A stretch of 63,186 bases of DNA. Origin: an uncultured Lactobacillus sp. (GTDB lineage: Bacteria; Bacillota; Bacilli; Lactobacillales; Lactobacillaceae). Location of the stretch: contig CAJLBJ010000008.1 of assembly GCA_905204935.1 (NCBI GenBank), forward strand, positions 1-63,186, read 5' to 3'. Position numbers and translations under genes: made by a program. This document shows, one piece after another, positions 54,186 to 63,116 of this stretch; positions within the stretch are counted from its first letter, which is position 1; each line of letters starts with the position of its first letter. The notes under the pieces are model-generated. The model worked only from the letters and a program-made list of their open reading frames with translations, was not told the DNA's origin and searched no databases.

Positions 54186-54438
54186 TTATCAACAACCCTT
54201 GTGGATAATTGTGGATAACTTTAAAGATTTAGTTGTGGTTTGGACATGAAAAGGTTATAATATCAAGGCTTATGAGTATACAAGAATATTGTGGATGTTA
54301 TTGGTCGAGATGTTGATAACTTTTAGATTGTGGAAAAGAAACAAAACAATAAATCTTGTGGGGAAAATATGTTCTACACAAGATATGGGGTGCTTTTTGT
54401 GGAAACTGTGGATAACTTTGTGGAAAACCTGTTGATAG
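54186..54438. promoter_or_regulatory. DnaA-box cluster upstream of rlmH
   Basis: Words matching TTATCCACA (or complement TGTGGATAA): perfect at 54200-54208, 54210-54218 and 54407-54415; one mismatch at 54186-54194, 54311-54319, 54329-54337 and 54419-54427; two mismatches at 54290, 54357, 54398 and 54430. Nearly all point the same way (minus-strand reading). That is eleven sites in about 250 bp. Confidence 0.85.
54233..54261 (+). promoter_or_regulatory. Candidate rlmH promoter
   Basis: TTGTGG (54233-54238), 17-nt spacer, perfect TATAAT (54256-54261). It lies inside the DnaA-box cluster and would give a leader of about 185 nt, so DnaA may influence rlmH transcription. Confidence 0.6.
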
Positions 54439-54451
54439 GATGTGAATTTTT

Positions 54452-54931
54452 GTGAATATAAAGATAATTGCTGTGGGTAAGTTAAAAGAAAAATATCTCA
54501 AGCAGGGGATAGCTGAATATGCTAAACGTCTAGGTAAGTTTTGTAAGTTTGAAGTTGTTGAGGTTGCAGATGAAAAGGCCCCAGAAAAATTAAGTGAAGC
54601 TCAAATGCAAGCCGTCAAGCAAAAAGAAGGCGAACGTATTTTAGCTAAGATTAAGGATAAAGAATATGTTTATGCCTTGGCGATTGAAGGAAAGCAACGA
54701 AGCTCAGAAGAATTTGCTCGTGAGTTAAACCAATTAGCAACGTATGGAAAAAGTGATTTGACATTTGTCATTGGAGGTTCGTTAGGCTTAAGTATGGAAG
54801 TTATGAACAGAAGTGATGCACAAATTTCGTTTGGTAAATTAACCTTGCCACATCAATTAATGCGGTTAGTATTGAGTGAACAGATCTATCGTTGCTACAT
54901 GATAAATAACAATACCCCGTATCATAAATAA
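54452..54931 (+). CDS. rlmH: 23S rRNA pseudouridine-1915 N3-methyltransferase RlmH
   Basis: 159 residues, SPOUT-class methyltransferase: [17 protein letters not shown] at the start, [14 protein letters not shown], the SAM knot [10 protein letters not shown] (about 109-118) and the C-terminal [23 protein letters not shown]. The start is GTG 54452 with a moderate AGGATG 11 nt upstream. It is the yydA gene of Bacillus, conserved beside the wal/htrA region. Its stop codon overlaps the terminator stem. Confidence 0.97.
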   Translation: MNIKIIAVGKLKEKYLKQGIAEYAKRLGKFCKFEVVEVADEKAPEKLSEAQMQAVKQKEGERILAKIKDKEYVYALAIEGKQRSSEEFARELNQLATYGKSDLTFVIGGSLGLSMEVMNRSDAQISFGKLTLPHQLMRLVLSEQIYRCYMINNNTPYHK

Positions 54932-54960
54932 AAAACTCAGCCTTGTAAGCTGAGTTTTTT
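54930..54960. terminator. Bidirectional terminator
   Basis: AAAAACTCAGC pairs with GCTGAGTTTTT; between rlmH and the convergent exporter gene. Confidence 0.9.
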
Positions 54961-54968
54961 TATAATTA

Positions 54969-56318
54969 TTAACTACAATAGCGCCATTTTTTGTCGGTCA
55001 AAACACGTGCAATAATCAAGCCTAACGGTAAGAATAAGACGATTAAAGCAGCCTTAGTTAACCACAAAGCACCATCGCTAATCGAGGTGACACCGATGTT
55101 ATAGACAGCTCGATACATATAAAGACCAGGCACCATGATGACGATTGAAGGGACTGTCAAAGTGATGCGTGGGTAGTCTTGATGAGCTGCTGATGCGAGT
55201 AATCCAGCGACTAAAGCCCCTAAAAAAGCAGCAGCGGCTGGCGGACAATTAGCTAGATCAACTAATTCTAAACGCAAGGTATTAGCAACTGCACCGATTA
55301 AGCCGGCAACGGTTGCCATTTTATAAGGGCTATTAAACATGATTGAAAAGCCAAATACCCCACAAAAACTAGCAATTATACGCAATCCAGCTAAAACCCA
55401 TGGATTAAGGTTTAAAGCAATAAAGTCGCTTGGCTTGAAGTTGACAATCAAAGCTAAGATCCAACCAACCAAGGTAGCAACGGTAATGATGACTAAAGCG
55501 TGAATCATCCGTTCAATTCCTGAGCGCATATCGAGTTTAGCTAAGTCTAGTCCGCTTGTGATAAATGGAAAACCAGGAATCACAAAAAGCATGGAGCCAA
55601 TATAGCCAGCTTCGTGAGCCGAAGAAATATTAAAGAAATAATCTAAGGCTTCAAAGCTTATTAAGTAAGCCAAGCAAGCTACAGCAACACTAACTGAGAT
55701 GCAAGCAATCAATGTTAGATGTTTGTCTAGCATTTTACGGCGAATCCAGTTGCCAAAACCAGCACCGATAAAACAACAAATCATCTCGATTAAGCCACCG
55801 CCTAATAAGAAAACAAAGGCGCTACATGCTAAGGCTGAAGCAAAACCAGCTGCCAAAGCGGAGTAATTTCCAGGTTTGGCTTGAATTTTGTCTAAAGTGT
55901 CATGAATTTGTTCGATGCTCATAAAAGCACCTTGTTCTTCAAAACGTCTAACGAAGTGTTCCATTTCCGAAAGTTTATCGGTGTTAACACCAGTCGTTGG
56001 TAAGGCTAGGGCTTGGGTGTAGCTGTGACCATCTTGAATACAGGTGTATTCGATTGAAATCAAGCCGACATCGGCTGAACAAGTTAATCCTAAAGTGCGT
56101 GCGATAGTGTTCATCGAATCTCTGACACGCCAAGCTCCTGTCCCACATGAAAGCATCATGATACCGATTCTACCAACTAAAGAGGCCTTTTCTCTTAAAG
56201 GTGCATCGCTTGCCATGATGTGGTCATTGCTTGTGACAAAATTATGCCAAGGCATGGCCATGTGATGTTTAGGCGATAAATTTTGATTCTGTGGTTTAGA
56301 TTCATTATTTTCGCTCAT
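54969..56318 (-). CDS. Threonine/serine exporter family protein (fused ThrE)
   Basis: 449 residues combining the two ThrE halves that many Firmicutes encode separately. The N-terminal soluble half (about 40-155; LVGRIGIMMLSCGTGAWRVRDSM, YTCIQDGHS) is DUF1212-like; about ten membrane segments follow, with IPGFPFITSGLDLAKLDMRSG in the first group and VPSIVIMVPGLYMYRAVY in the second, DUF3815-like group. ThrE exports threonine and serine in Corynebacterium; the function in lactobacilli is inferred. GGAGGAG precedes ATG 56318. Confidence 0.88.
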   Translation of the reverse strand: MSENNESKPQNQNLSPKHHMAMPWHNFVTSNDHIMASDAPLREKASLVGRIGIMMLSCGTGAWRVRDSMNTIARTLGLTCSADVGLISIEYTCIQDGHSYTQALALPTTGVNTDKLSEMEHFVRRFEEQGAFMSIEQIHDTLDKIQAKPGNYSALAAGFASALACSAFVFLLGGGLIEMICCFIGAGFGNWIRRKMLDKHLTLIACISVSVAVACLAYLISFEALDYFFNISSAHEAGYIGSMLFVIPGFPFITSGLDLAKLDMRSGIERMIHALVIITVATLVGWILALIVNFKPSDFIALNLNPWVLAGLRIIASFCGVFGFSIMFNSPYKMATVAGLIGAVANTLRLELVDLANCPPAAAAFLGALVAGLLASAAHQDYPRITLTVPSIVIMVPGLYMYRAVYNIGVTSISDGALWLTKAALIVLFLPLGLIIARVLTDKKWRYCS

Positions 56319-56428
56319 AAAAATCTCCTCCGCAATAATTGCATAAAAAATAACTAACAGCTATGATTATAGCATACCAAGTCAAGTATATTTTTTTAGG
56401 GATTAAAAAGTAAGAAAGGGTGGGTGTA

Positions 56429-57169
56429 ATGAAGATTATTATTTCGCCGGCTAAAAAGATGCAAGTTGATACGGATAGCTTTATTCCGCTTAGTCAACCA
56501 CTTTTTTTGGAACAAACACAGCAGTTGCTAGAGTATCTACGTTCGTTATCTTTTGAAGAACTAAAAGATTTGTGGAAGTGTAGTGATAAATTGGCAACAG
56601 AAAACTACCAAAATCTTTTGGAAATGAACCTTGATGGTAATTTGACCCCGGCTTTATTAGCCTATGTGGGGATTCAATATCAAACCATGGCGCCAGAAGT
56701 TTTTAGTCAGGTTCAATTTGATTATGTGCAGAAATATTTGCGGATTTTATCTGGTTTTTATGGAGTGTTAGCGCCATTTGATGGGGTAGTGCCGTATCGC
56801 TTGGAGATGCAAGCTAAAGTAAAACTAAATGATAGTAAGGATTTATATGCTTTATGGGCAGATAGACTATATCAGGTGTTGTATGAAGATGATGATTGTG
56901 TCTTGAATCTGGCTTCAAAGGAATATTCTAAAGCGATTGAACGCTATGTTAAGCCTGACCAAAAATTTGTGACTTGTGTTTTTGGTGAATTAAAAGATGG
57001 CAAAGTTAAACAAAAAGCGACAGCCGCTAAGATGGCACGTGGGCAAATGGTGCAGTTTTTGGCACGCAAGCAAATTCAAGATTTAGCTCAAGCAAAGGAA
57101 TTCAATGAATTGGGTTATCGCTTTTTACCTGAAAAATCTAGTCAAACGGAGTATGTTTTTGTAAAATAG
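56429..57169 (+). CDS. yaaA: Peroxide stress protein YaaA (DUF328)
   Basis: 246 residues beginning MKIIISPAKKM, the YaaA hallmark, with later SGFYGVLAPFDGVVPYRLEM and NLASKEYSKAI. In E. coli YaaA lowers free iron under peroxide stress and binds DNA. ATG 56429 is preferred over the in-frame GTG 56420. It is followed 39 nt later by a small membrane protein gene that may be cotranscribed. Confidence 0.93.
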   Translation: MKIIISPAKKMQVDTDSFIPLSQPLFLEQTQQLLEYLRSLSFEELKDLWKCSDKLATENYQNLLEMNLDGNLTPALLAYVGIQYQTMAPEVFSQVQFDYVQKYLRILSGFYGVLAPFDGVVPYRLEMQAKVKLNDSKDLYALWADRLYQVLYEDDDCVLNLASKEYSKAIERYVKPDQKFVTCVFGELKDGKVKQKATAAKMARGQMVQFLARKQIQDLAQAKEFNELGYRFLPEKSSQTEYVFVK

Positions 57170-57208
57170 GCTTTACAAACAACGGTTGTTTTTGTAAATA
57201 GGGGGATT

Positions 57209-57373
57209 ATGATGTTAAATACACAAGTCAAAAGAATCTTTTTGATTGTTGCGTGTTTAGTGATGTTAGTGTTAGGGGTACTAAACTTGTTTGAACATGA
57301 ATTTTTAAGAGGGGCAATCAAAATTGGTATCGTCATGTTAATCATCTATACCGATAAGAACATAAAAGTGTAA
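57209..57373 (+). CDS. Small two-segment membrane protein
   Basis: 54 residues, ATG 57209 with GGGGGA upstream. Two hydrophobic stretches: VKRIFLIVACLVMLVLGVL (about 7-25) and GAIKIGIVMLIIY (about 35-47), then a charged tail (TDKNIKV). No family recognised. It follows yaaA and ends before a strong terminator, so it is probably part of the yaaA transcript. Confidence 0.6.
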   Translation: MMLNTQVKRIFLIVACLVMLVLGVLNLFEHEFLRGAIKIGIVMLIIYTDKNIKV

Positions 57374-57380
57374 GTGCTTG

Positions 57381-57407
57381 AGCCGTCTAGAAGAGGACGG
57401 CTTTTTT
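57381..57407 (+). terminator. Terminator of the yaaA unit
   Basis: AGCCGTC (57381-57387) pairs with GACGGCT (57396-57402), T run follows. Confidence 0.9.
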
Positions 57408-57420
57408 AATGTCAAAAAAA

Positions 57421-57498
57421 GGACAGTCATAAAAACATGACTGTCCTCTTTATTAGTCTTCAAAAACATGACTGTCCTCTTTATTAGTCTTCAAAAAC
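57421..57498 (-). repeat. 31-bp tandem duplication of the yitT end and terminator arm
   Basis: A 31-bp unit starting AAAAACATGACTGTCC is repeated at 57431 and 57462, with a third partial start at 57493. Each unit contains the yitT stop region (GAAGACTAA on the minus strand) and one arm of the terminator. The complete hairpin, GGACAGTCAT / ATGACTGTCC (57421-57446), exists only once, beyond the duplicate. Confidence 0.85.
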
Positions 57499-58350
57499 TT
57501 GACGGTAATTACCTAAATCAGCATTGGCACCTTGCACACTGATAAAGGCATTTGGATCGGTTAATTGAATCGTTTGTTTCAAGTATTTAAGCTGGCCTTT
57601 TTGGGCGACGATAATAATAATATCGGTTGGCTGATCGGTATAAATGCCTGTCCCGTTTAATAATGTGGCCCCGTGGACGAAATTTTTAAGGGCTGCTGCT
57701 AATTTAGCGGATTGCTTGGTGAAAATCATGATGTTGACATCTTTTTGTTGGATGAAGAAATAATCCATTGAATAACTGGTGACAAGCATACCAATCAAAC
57801 TAAAGACACTGCGTCCTAAATCAAAGCAAAGGGCGGCAGCCACCAAGACGATGCCGTTGATGAGATTATTGACAAAACCAATCTTCTTTTTAAAGCGCAT
57901 TTGGACATAAGCCACAATGACGTCAGTTCCACCGGTCGAAAATCCGTTATTAAAGCATAATCCCACACCAATACCGATTAACGCAGCGCCTAATAGCGTG
58001 TTAGTTAATTTATCAGAGACAATCATTGTTTGCGGGATAAATTCTAAAAATGTAATGTTAGAAGCAACGGCAATTAACGAATAAGTGATATATCTAAGGC
58101 CAAAACAGCGCCAAGCAAATAAAAACAAAGGGATGTTCATAAAAATCATCAGCAAACTGATACTTAAGTTGAAGTTGGTTTTTAATAAGATTGCATGTAA
58201 TAACTGCGCAATTCCAGGAACTCCGACTGAATAAGAGTTAGCATGCGATAAAAACATATTGATACCAATTGCGGATAATAAACCGTATAAAACAGCAAAG
58301 AAGATTTTACGAATAGTTTTTATCTGTGTATTTTTGCAAGCAAGTTTCAT
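57484..58350 (-). CDS. YitT-family membrane protein with DUF2179
   Basis: 288 residues. Six membrane segments (INMFLSHANSYSVGVPGIAQLL, NNGFSTGGTDVIVAYVQMRFKKK) and the soluble C-terminal DUF2179 domain (about 205-285: DVNIMIFTKQSAKLAAAL, GTGIYTDQPTDIIIIVAQKG). Function unknown, possibly a small-molecule transporter. It is full length, in contrast to the 200-residue relative at 31.1 kb. Its 3' end is part of a tandem duplication. Confidence 0.9.
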   Translation of the reverse strand: MKLACKNTQIKTIRKIFFAVLYGLLSAIGINMFLSHANSYSVGVPGIAQLLHAILLKTNFNLSISLLMIFMNIPLFLFAWRCFGLRYITYSLIAVASNITFLEFIPQTMIVSDKLTNTLLGAALIGIGVGLCFNNGFSTGGTDVIVAYVQMRFKKKIGFVNNLINGIVLVAAALCFDLGRSVFSLIGMLVTSYSMDYFFIQQKDVNIMIFTKQSAKLAAALKNFVHGATLLNGTGIYTDQPTDIIIIVAQKGQLKYLKQTIQLTDPNAFISVQGANADLGNYRQVFED

Positions 58351-58449
58351 GTAGTGATTTCCTTTAAAATAAATATTTTTAAACAGTTTGAATTATAGTC
58401 GATAATTGTAGGCAAATCAATGTAAATTAGCGGAGATTTTCATAAAAAA

Positions 58450-58479
58450 CTTGTAATTTACAAGAGAAATTATTATCAT
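58450..58479 (+). promoter_or_regulatory. Promoter and palindromic operator of the ligase operon
   Basis: CTTGTAA-T-TTACAAG (58450-58464) is a perfect 7+1+7 palindrome. TTGTAA (58451-58456) within it serves as -35, followed after 17 nt by TATCAT (58474-58479). A repressor bound there would block RNA polymerase. Start near 58486. Confidence 0.7.
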
Positions 58480-58518
58480 AATGAGGTATCTCTAATGGAA
58501 AGAAAGGACTGTTTTTTT

Positions 58519-59280
58519 ATGAAACCTATTATTGGGATTCCAAGTGATCAATTAGTTGAAGTAAATCCAAGAATGCCTGGCGATTATTTAGCTTATGCGC
58601 CCCATGACACCAAAGAAGCGATTTATGCGACTCATGGGATTCCAATAATCCTTCCTTTCCCTGATCGAAAAGCCGATGCGACCGCTGCGGCTAAAGAAAT
58701 GGTGGATTTATATGATGGATTGTTGCTTCCGGGTGGCCCTGATGTTGATCCGCTTTATTTCGGTGAACAACCTCATCCACAAATCGGCATTACTTTAAGT
58801 GCTAAAGATGAATTTGAAATTGCCTTAATTAAAGAAACGATTAAACAACAAAAACCAATTTTTGGAATTTGTCGAGGATTACAGATTTTAAACGTTGCTC
58901 TAGGAGGCAGTTTATATCAAGATTTACCAAGTCAATACGAGAATTTACAAGTGCAACATAGTCAAGCAACGTTAGGACATTTCCCAACCCATGATGCTTT
59001 TGTTACACCAGAAACAAAATTAGCGCAAATGTTTGCGCAAAAAGTAACGGTTAACTCCAGACATCATCAAGCAATCAAGTCTTTGGGGGAAGGCTTAGTC
59101 GCAAGTGCTAAAGCTTATGATGGCGTCATTGAAGCAATCGAATCAAAACAAGCTAATGCCTTGGCCGTTCAATGGCATCCTGAAAACTTGTGGCAAGAAG
59201 ATCCAGCTCAGTTACAATTTTTCAGTGATTTAGTTAAACGCGCACAAGAATGGAAATTAGCACATATAAAAGGGAAATAA
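58519..59280 (+). CDS. Class I glutamine amidotransferase-like hydrolase (C26, PuuD-like)
   Basis: 253 residues from ATG 58519 (AAAGGA upstream); ATG 58495 is in frame but lies only about 9 nt from the predicted transcript start. Catalytic Cys about 118 in FGICRGLQILN, His about 220 and Glu 222 in VQWHPE, and VNSRHHQAIKSLG, as in PuuD, which hydrolyses gamma-glutamyl-GABA. Here it is first in an operon with a glutamine-synthetase-like ligase, so it probably cleaves a gamma-glutamyl amide made by that enzyme. Confidence 0.9.
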   Translation: MKPIIGIPSDQLVEVNPRMPGDYLAYAPHDTKEAIYATHGIPIILPFPDRKADATAAAKEMVDLYDGLLLPGGPDVDPLYFGEQPHPQIGITLSAKDEFEIALIKETIKQQKPIFGICRGLQILNVALGGSLYQDLPSQYENLQVQHSQATLGHFPTHDAFVTPETKLAQMFAQKVTVNSRHHQAIKSLGEGLVASAKAYDGVIEAIESKQANALAVQWHPENLWQEDPAQLQFFSDLVKRAQEWKLAHIKGK

Positions 59281-59281
59281 C

Positions 59282-60631
59282 GTGGTGAAAGTCGAAGAAT
59301 TAGTGAGTTTGTTGTATAAACAAGGTGTTAAATTAGTTGAATTTATTTATGTTGATTATACAGGGATTGCACGTGGAAAGACGATTGTTTTAGAACAATT
59401 GGCTTCACGTCTCAGCGATGGAATGGGTATAACCCGGGCAATGCCTGCATCAACAATGCGTGATGAGATCGTTGCAGTCAAAGGGTTTGATGCGATTGGT
59501 GAATTTCGGTTAGTACCTGATTTAAGTTCACTACGCGTATTACCTCAGACACCTTGGGTAGCAACGGTGATGTGTGATTACCAAATGCAAGATGGAACAC
59601 CTTTAGAATTTGATGGACGAGTTATTTTACAAAAGCAAATCAAACGTTTGGCTAAATTAGGTTTGACAGCTAAATTTAGTTATGAAAATGAATTTAGTCT
59701 GTATGAAAAAGATGAAAATAAGCAATTAAAACCATATCGGCCTAACATTTGTTTTTCGACTGAATCAATGGAAGATGTCTATGCGTTTTTACCCGAAATA
59801 TTAGAAGCTTTGCAACGTGTAGGAATCGAACCTATTGCATATTATCCTGAAGCTGGGGCAGGGCAACATGAATTACCAGTCAAGCCTAAGGAGGCTTTAG
59901 AAGCAGCCGATGATTTATTACGCTTTAAGCGTGTGCTTAAAAGTGTTGTTAAAAAGCATGGTCTATACGCAACATTTGCGCCAAAGCCTAATTTAGATCA
60001 AGCTGGTAACGGTGCACACTTGCACGTGTCGTTATGGCAAGGTGAAAAAAATGCCTTGTATGCTGAAGATGATGCAATGAAGTTAAGCCAGCTAGGTTAT
60101 TGGTTTGTTGGAGGGCTTTTAAAGCATATGCCGGCATTGCTTGCATTTAGCTGTGCGAGTTTAAATTCCTATGAACGTTTAAAGCCAAGTCACTGGAGCA
60201 GTGCTTATGTGGCATTTGGTCAAGATAATCGAGAAACTTGCATACGAATTCCATCAACGTTTGCAAGCGACCCAGCCCAAACATTAAATATCGAATTGAA
60301 GGCGAGCGATGCTTGTTGCAATCCGTATCTAGCCTGCAGTGCGCTATTGGCTGCAGGAATTGAAGGTATTGAACAACAAATCATGCCAACTCAACTATTA
60401 GACAGTGATCCGGCCTTATTGAGTCAAACACAACGAGAAGCCTTAGGAATCACACGGTTACCACAAAGTTTGACCGAAGCTTTAGAAGCTTTGCAACAAG
60501 ATGAGTTGTTTGGTGAAATGTTAGGGAAAATAGGCTTAGAAACGTATTTGAAAGTTAAGCAACGAGATGTGGCATATTTTTCCGATAAAACGCCAGCCGA
60601 GATTGCGGCTGCGTACCGTGATTTATATTAG
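59282..60631 (+). CDS. Glutamine-synthetase-like gamma-glutamyl ligase
   Basis: 449 residues, GS type I/III-like fold. N-terminal beta-grasp FIYVDYTGIARGKTI; ATP and metal motifs FSYENEFSLYE (Glu pair), AGAGQHELPV, NGAHLHVSLW, ARG loop SSAYVAFGQDNRETCIRIP. The DYTG start and lack of the Tyr adenylylation motif place it with PuuA/FluG-type ligases that add glutamate to an amine, not with housekeeping GlnA. It starts at GTG 59282, one base after the hydrolase stop. The amine substrate is unknown. Confidence 0.9.
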   Translation: MVKVEELVSLLYKQGVKLVEFIYVDYTGIARGKTIVLEQLASRLSDGMGITRAMPASTMRDEIVAVKGFDAIGEFRLVPDLSSLRVLPQTPWVATVMCDYQMQDGTPLEFDGRVILQKQIKRLAKLGLTAKFSYENEFSLYEKDENKQLKPYRPNICFSTESMEDVYAFLPEILEALQRVGIEPIAYYPEAGAGQHELPVKPKEALEAADDLLRFKRVLKSVVKKHGLYATFAPKPNLDQAGNGAHLHVSLWQGEKNALYAEDDAMKLSQLGYWFVGGLLKHMPALLAFSCASLNSYERLKPSHWSSAYVAFGQDNRETCIRIPSTFASDPAQTLNIELKASDACCNPYLACSALLAAGIEGIEQQIMPTQLLDSDPALLSQTQREALGITRLPQSLTEALEALQQDELFGEMLGKIGLETYLKVKQRDVAYFSDKTPAEIAAAYRDLY

Positions 60632-60642
60632 AGGAAGAAAAA

Positions 60643-61761
60643 ATGAATTTAGCAGATTATCTAAAAGAAGTGCCTTTGCTTGATCATCATTGTCATTTCT
60701 TGATTGATGGGACCTTGGCTAATCGGGCCCAAAGAACAGCGATGGTATCAAGTGAGGCTGATAGTAGTTATTATCCACTAGAAGATACCAAGAATCGCTT
60801 GGCATGGTGGGAATTTCAAGCAGAAGCTAAGAAGTTTAGTCAGGATTTTGATCCGCTAAATGTGCTGACACAACAACAATATCAACAATATTGTACGAAC
60901 TTATTTGGACATTATGATTATCGGAGTTTATTGATTGATATTGGCTTTGTGCCAGACAATGCGATTTTGGATTTAAAGGAAACAGCGACTTTGACCAATA
61001 CGAGTGTATACCCGATTTATCGCCTCGAAACAGCAGCCCAAGATATCATGCAAAAAAGTGCGACTTTTGAGCAATGGTGGCAAGCGTTGTATGCTGAAGT
61101 TAAAATGGCTAAAGCAAATGGGTATGTAGGTTTTAAATCGATTGCAGCTTATCGTTTTGGTTTAAAAATCACGGAAGTTTCTGAAAAACAAGCTAAAATT
61201 GCGTTTGAAGCATGGAAAAAATCCAGTGTAGTTCGTTTAAGTGATCCGCAAATTATCAGTTATCTTGTCTGGAATTTAGCACCATTGATGATTAAACAAG
61301 ATTTACCGCTACAATTTCACGTAGGGTATGGTGATGCGGATACCGATATGTATCAAGGAAATCCGTTGTTGTTGCGGGACTTTTTACAAAAATGGTGTTT
61401 AGCAGGATTAAAAGTAGTGTTACTACATTGCTATCCATATCATCGTGAAGCAGGTTATCTAGCGAGTGTCTTTCCTAACTTGTATTTTGATATTTCGTTA
61501 ATCAATCCGTTGGGACCAAGTGCAATTGAACGTGTCTTGGATGAGGCGTTGGAATTGGCGCCATATACACGCTTTTTATTTGCTTCTGATGCAAGTACAA
61601 GTCCGGAAATGTATGGTGTGGCAGCCAGACGTTTCAAAGACGCACTGTTAGCACATTTTGAAAAATTAACGCTACTACCGTTAGACGCAAAGAAGCGTTA
61701 TATTGATGCGATTTGTTGGCAAACAAGTGCACAAATTTATGGGATTAGAGAAGAATTTTAA
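60643..61761 (+). CDS. FluG-like amidohydrolase
   Basis: 372 residues of the amidohydrolase-2 TIM-barrel type. PLLDHHCHFLID provides the first metal His pair, GFKSIAAYR the (possibly carboxylated) Lys region, LQFHVGYGD a His, VVLLHCYPYH another and FASDAS the catalytic Asp. It is similar in order to the N-terminal half of fungal FluG, whose C-terminal half is a GS-like domain; here the two are adjacent genes (11-nt gap). GAGGAAG precedes the ATG. Confidence 0.87.
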   Translation: MNLADYLKEVPLLDHHCHFLIDGTLANRAQRTAMVSSEADSSYYPLEDTKNRLAWWEFQAEAKKFSQDFDPLNVLTQQQYQQYCTNLFGHYDYRSLLIDIGFVPDNAILDLKETATLTNTSVYPIYRLETAAQDIMQKSATFEQWWQALYAEVKMAKANGYVGFKSIAAYRFGLKITEVSEKQAKIAFEAWKKSSVVRLSDPQIISYLVWNLAPLMIKQDLPLQFHVGYGDADTDMYQGNPLLLRDFLQKWCLAGLKVVLLHCYPYHREAGYLASVFPNLYFDISLINPLGPSAIERVLDEALELAPYTRFLFASDASTSPEMYGVAARRFKDALLAHFEKLTLLPLDAKKRYIDAICWQTSAQIYGIREEF

Positions 61762-61778
61762 GGAGAATTGTTGACTAG

Positions 61779-63107
61779 ATGAGAGAAAAGAAATTATCAT
61801 TACTTGAAGTCTTAGGTTTATCTGTGGCGATGTTAGCACCGACTGGGGCAATGGCCTTTAATACGGCTGGTGCGGTCAAGACTTCTGGTGTAGTTGCACC
61901 GATTGGTTTTATTTTGGCAGGTTTAGGTATTTTGTTTGTCGGGATGTCGTTTGTTCAACTTGGACGTGAAATTCCAGGTGAAGGATCGGCTTATGCTTAC
62001 AATGCTAAGGCTTTAGGCGAAAAAGCAGGTTTTATTTCAGGTTGGTTGTTGGTATTAGTTTATGTGACCTTTGCATTTAGTAGTTCAGCGGTTGTGGGGA
62101 ACTTTTTAGATGTCTTCTTACAACATTTCGGAATTCATTTGCCTGTGCCACTTTACGTGATTTTCGTGTTGCTTTTAGGTGGGGCATTGAGTCACAAAGG
62201 GATTGAATTTTCGACACGTTTTGCCTTAGTGCTTGAGTTTTTTGCGGTAGGGGCTTTAGTAGTCTTGACGGCTATCATTTTAATTAAGGGTGGCGATGCA
62301 GGACTTTCAGCTAAACCACTAAATCCAAGCAACGGGACTTGGAGTGGAATTGGCGCTGGGATGATTTTTGCCCTGATGTCATTTGCAGGTTTTGAAGGTT
62401 CAGCAACGATTGCACCACGAGCTAAAAAACCGGCTAAGGCCATTAAGATTGCGATCTTAGGTTCAGTTGTCTTTGGAATGTTCTTTTACATGATTGTTAG
62501 TTACACTGAAATCATGGGCTTTGGTTTGGCAAATCTTGACAAGATGCAAGACTCTGCTGCACCGTTAAATTACTTATCAACTCGTTATGTCGGCAGTTGG
62601 ATGGCAGTCTTTATTGACTTTGCTTCTGTAACAAGTTATTTTGCTTGCTACTTTGGTGCTTTGAATGCGGGTGCGTTTATGTTAGAAGCCTTAGCCAAAA
62701 GTGGGTATTTGATGCCTTCTTTAGGTGAATTAAAAGGTGAAAAGCAAACACCAACCAAAGCGCTAGACTTGATTACTGTATTAGCGTTGATCTTTTATGC
62801 AATCATTGGTATTGGCTTAAAAGTTAGTGCTGGTGATTACTACAACTATTTTGGTACAATCGGCGTGATCGCCTTATTGTTGGTTTATGTGTTAGTTAAT
62901 GTCGGCGCAATTGTTTATTTTAGAAAACAAAAGAGCAAAGCTTACTTTAAGCACTTGATTGCGCCAATCATCGGGATTGGTGTGATGATTTTCCCAATTT
63001 ATAGCAACTTGTGGCCGATACCGGCTTGGCCAATGAACCTCTTCCCATATGTAGTGTTTGTATGGTTGATTTTAGGATTTTTTGTTCCAAGAAGAAAAGT
63101 TGATTAA
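61779..63107 (+). CDS. APC-superfamily amino acid/amine permease
   Basis: 442 residues, 12 membrane segments. The start LSLLEVLGLSVAMLAPTGAMAFNTAG and GLGILFVGMSFVQLGREIPGEGSAYAY are typical of the APC family; AGFEGSATIAPRAKKPAKAI is the conserved segment 6 region. It is the last gene of the operon and probably imports the substrate handled by the ligase and hydrolases. The ribosome site AAGGAG is 13 nt from ATG 61779, a long spacing. Confidence 0.9.
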   Translation: MREKKLSLLEVLGLSVAMLAPTGAMAFNTAGAVKTSGVVAPIGFILAGLGILFVGMSFVQLGREIPGEGSAYAYNAKALGEKAGFISGWLLVLVYVTFAFSSSAVVGNFLDVFLQHFGIHLPVPLYVIFVLLLGGALSHKGIEFSTRFALVLEFFAVGALVVLTAIILIKGGDAGLSAKPLNPSNGTWSGIGAGMIFALMSFAGFEGSATIAPRAKKPAKAIKIAILGSVVFGMFFYMIVSYTEIMGFGLANLDKMQDSAAPLNYLSTRYVGSWMAVFIDFASVTSYFACYFGALNAGAFMLEALAKSGYLMPSLGELKGEKQTPTKALDLITVLALIFYAIIGIGLKVSAGDYYNYFGTIGVIALLLVYVLVNVGAIVYFRKQKSKAYFKHLIAPIIGIGVMIFPIYSNLWPIPAWPMNLFPYVVFVWLILGFFVPRRKVD

Positions 63108-63116
63108 TATAAAAGG

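Noticed and set aside
54186..54438. DnaA-box cluster as the main replication origin
   Set aside because: dnaA, dnaN and rpmH are absent and no clear unwinding element is seen; a secondary cluster fits better.
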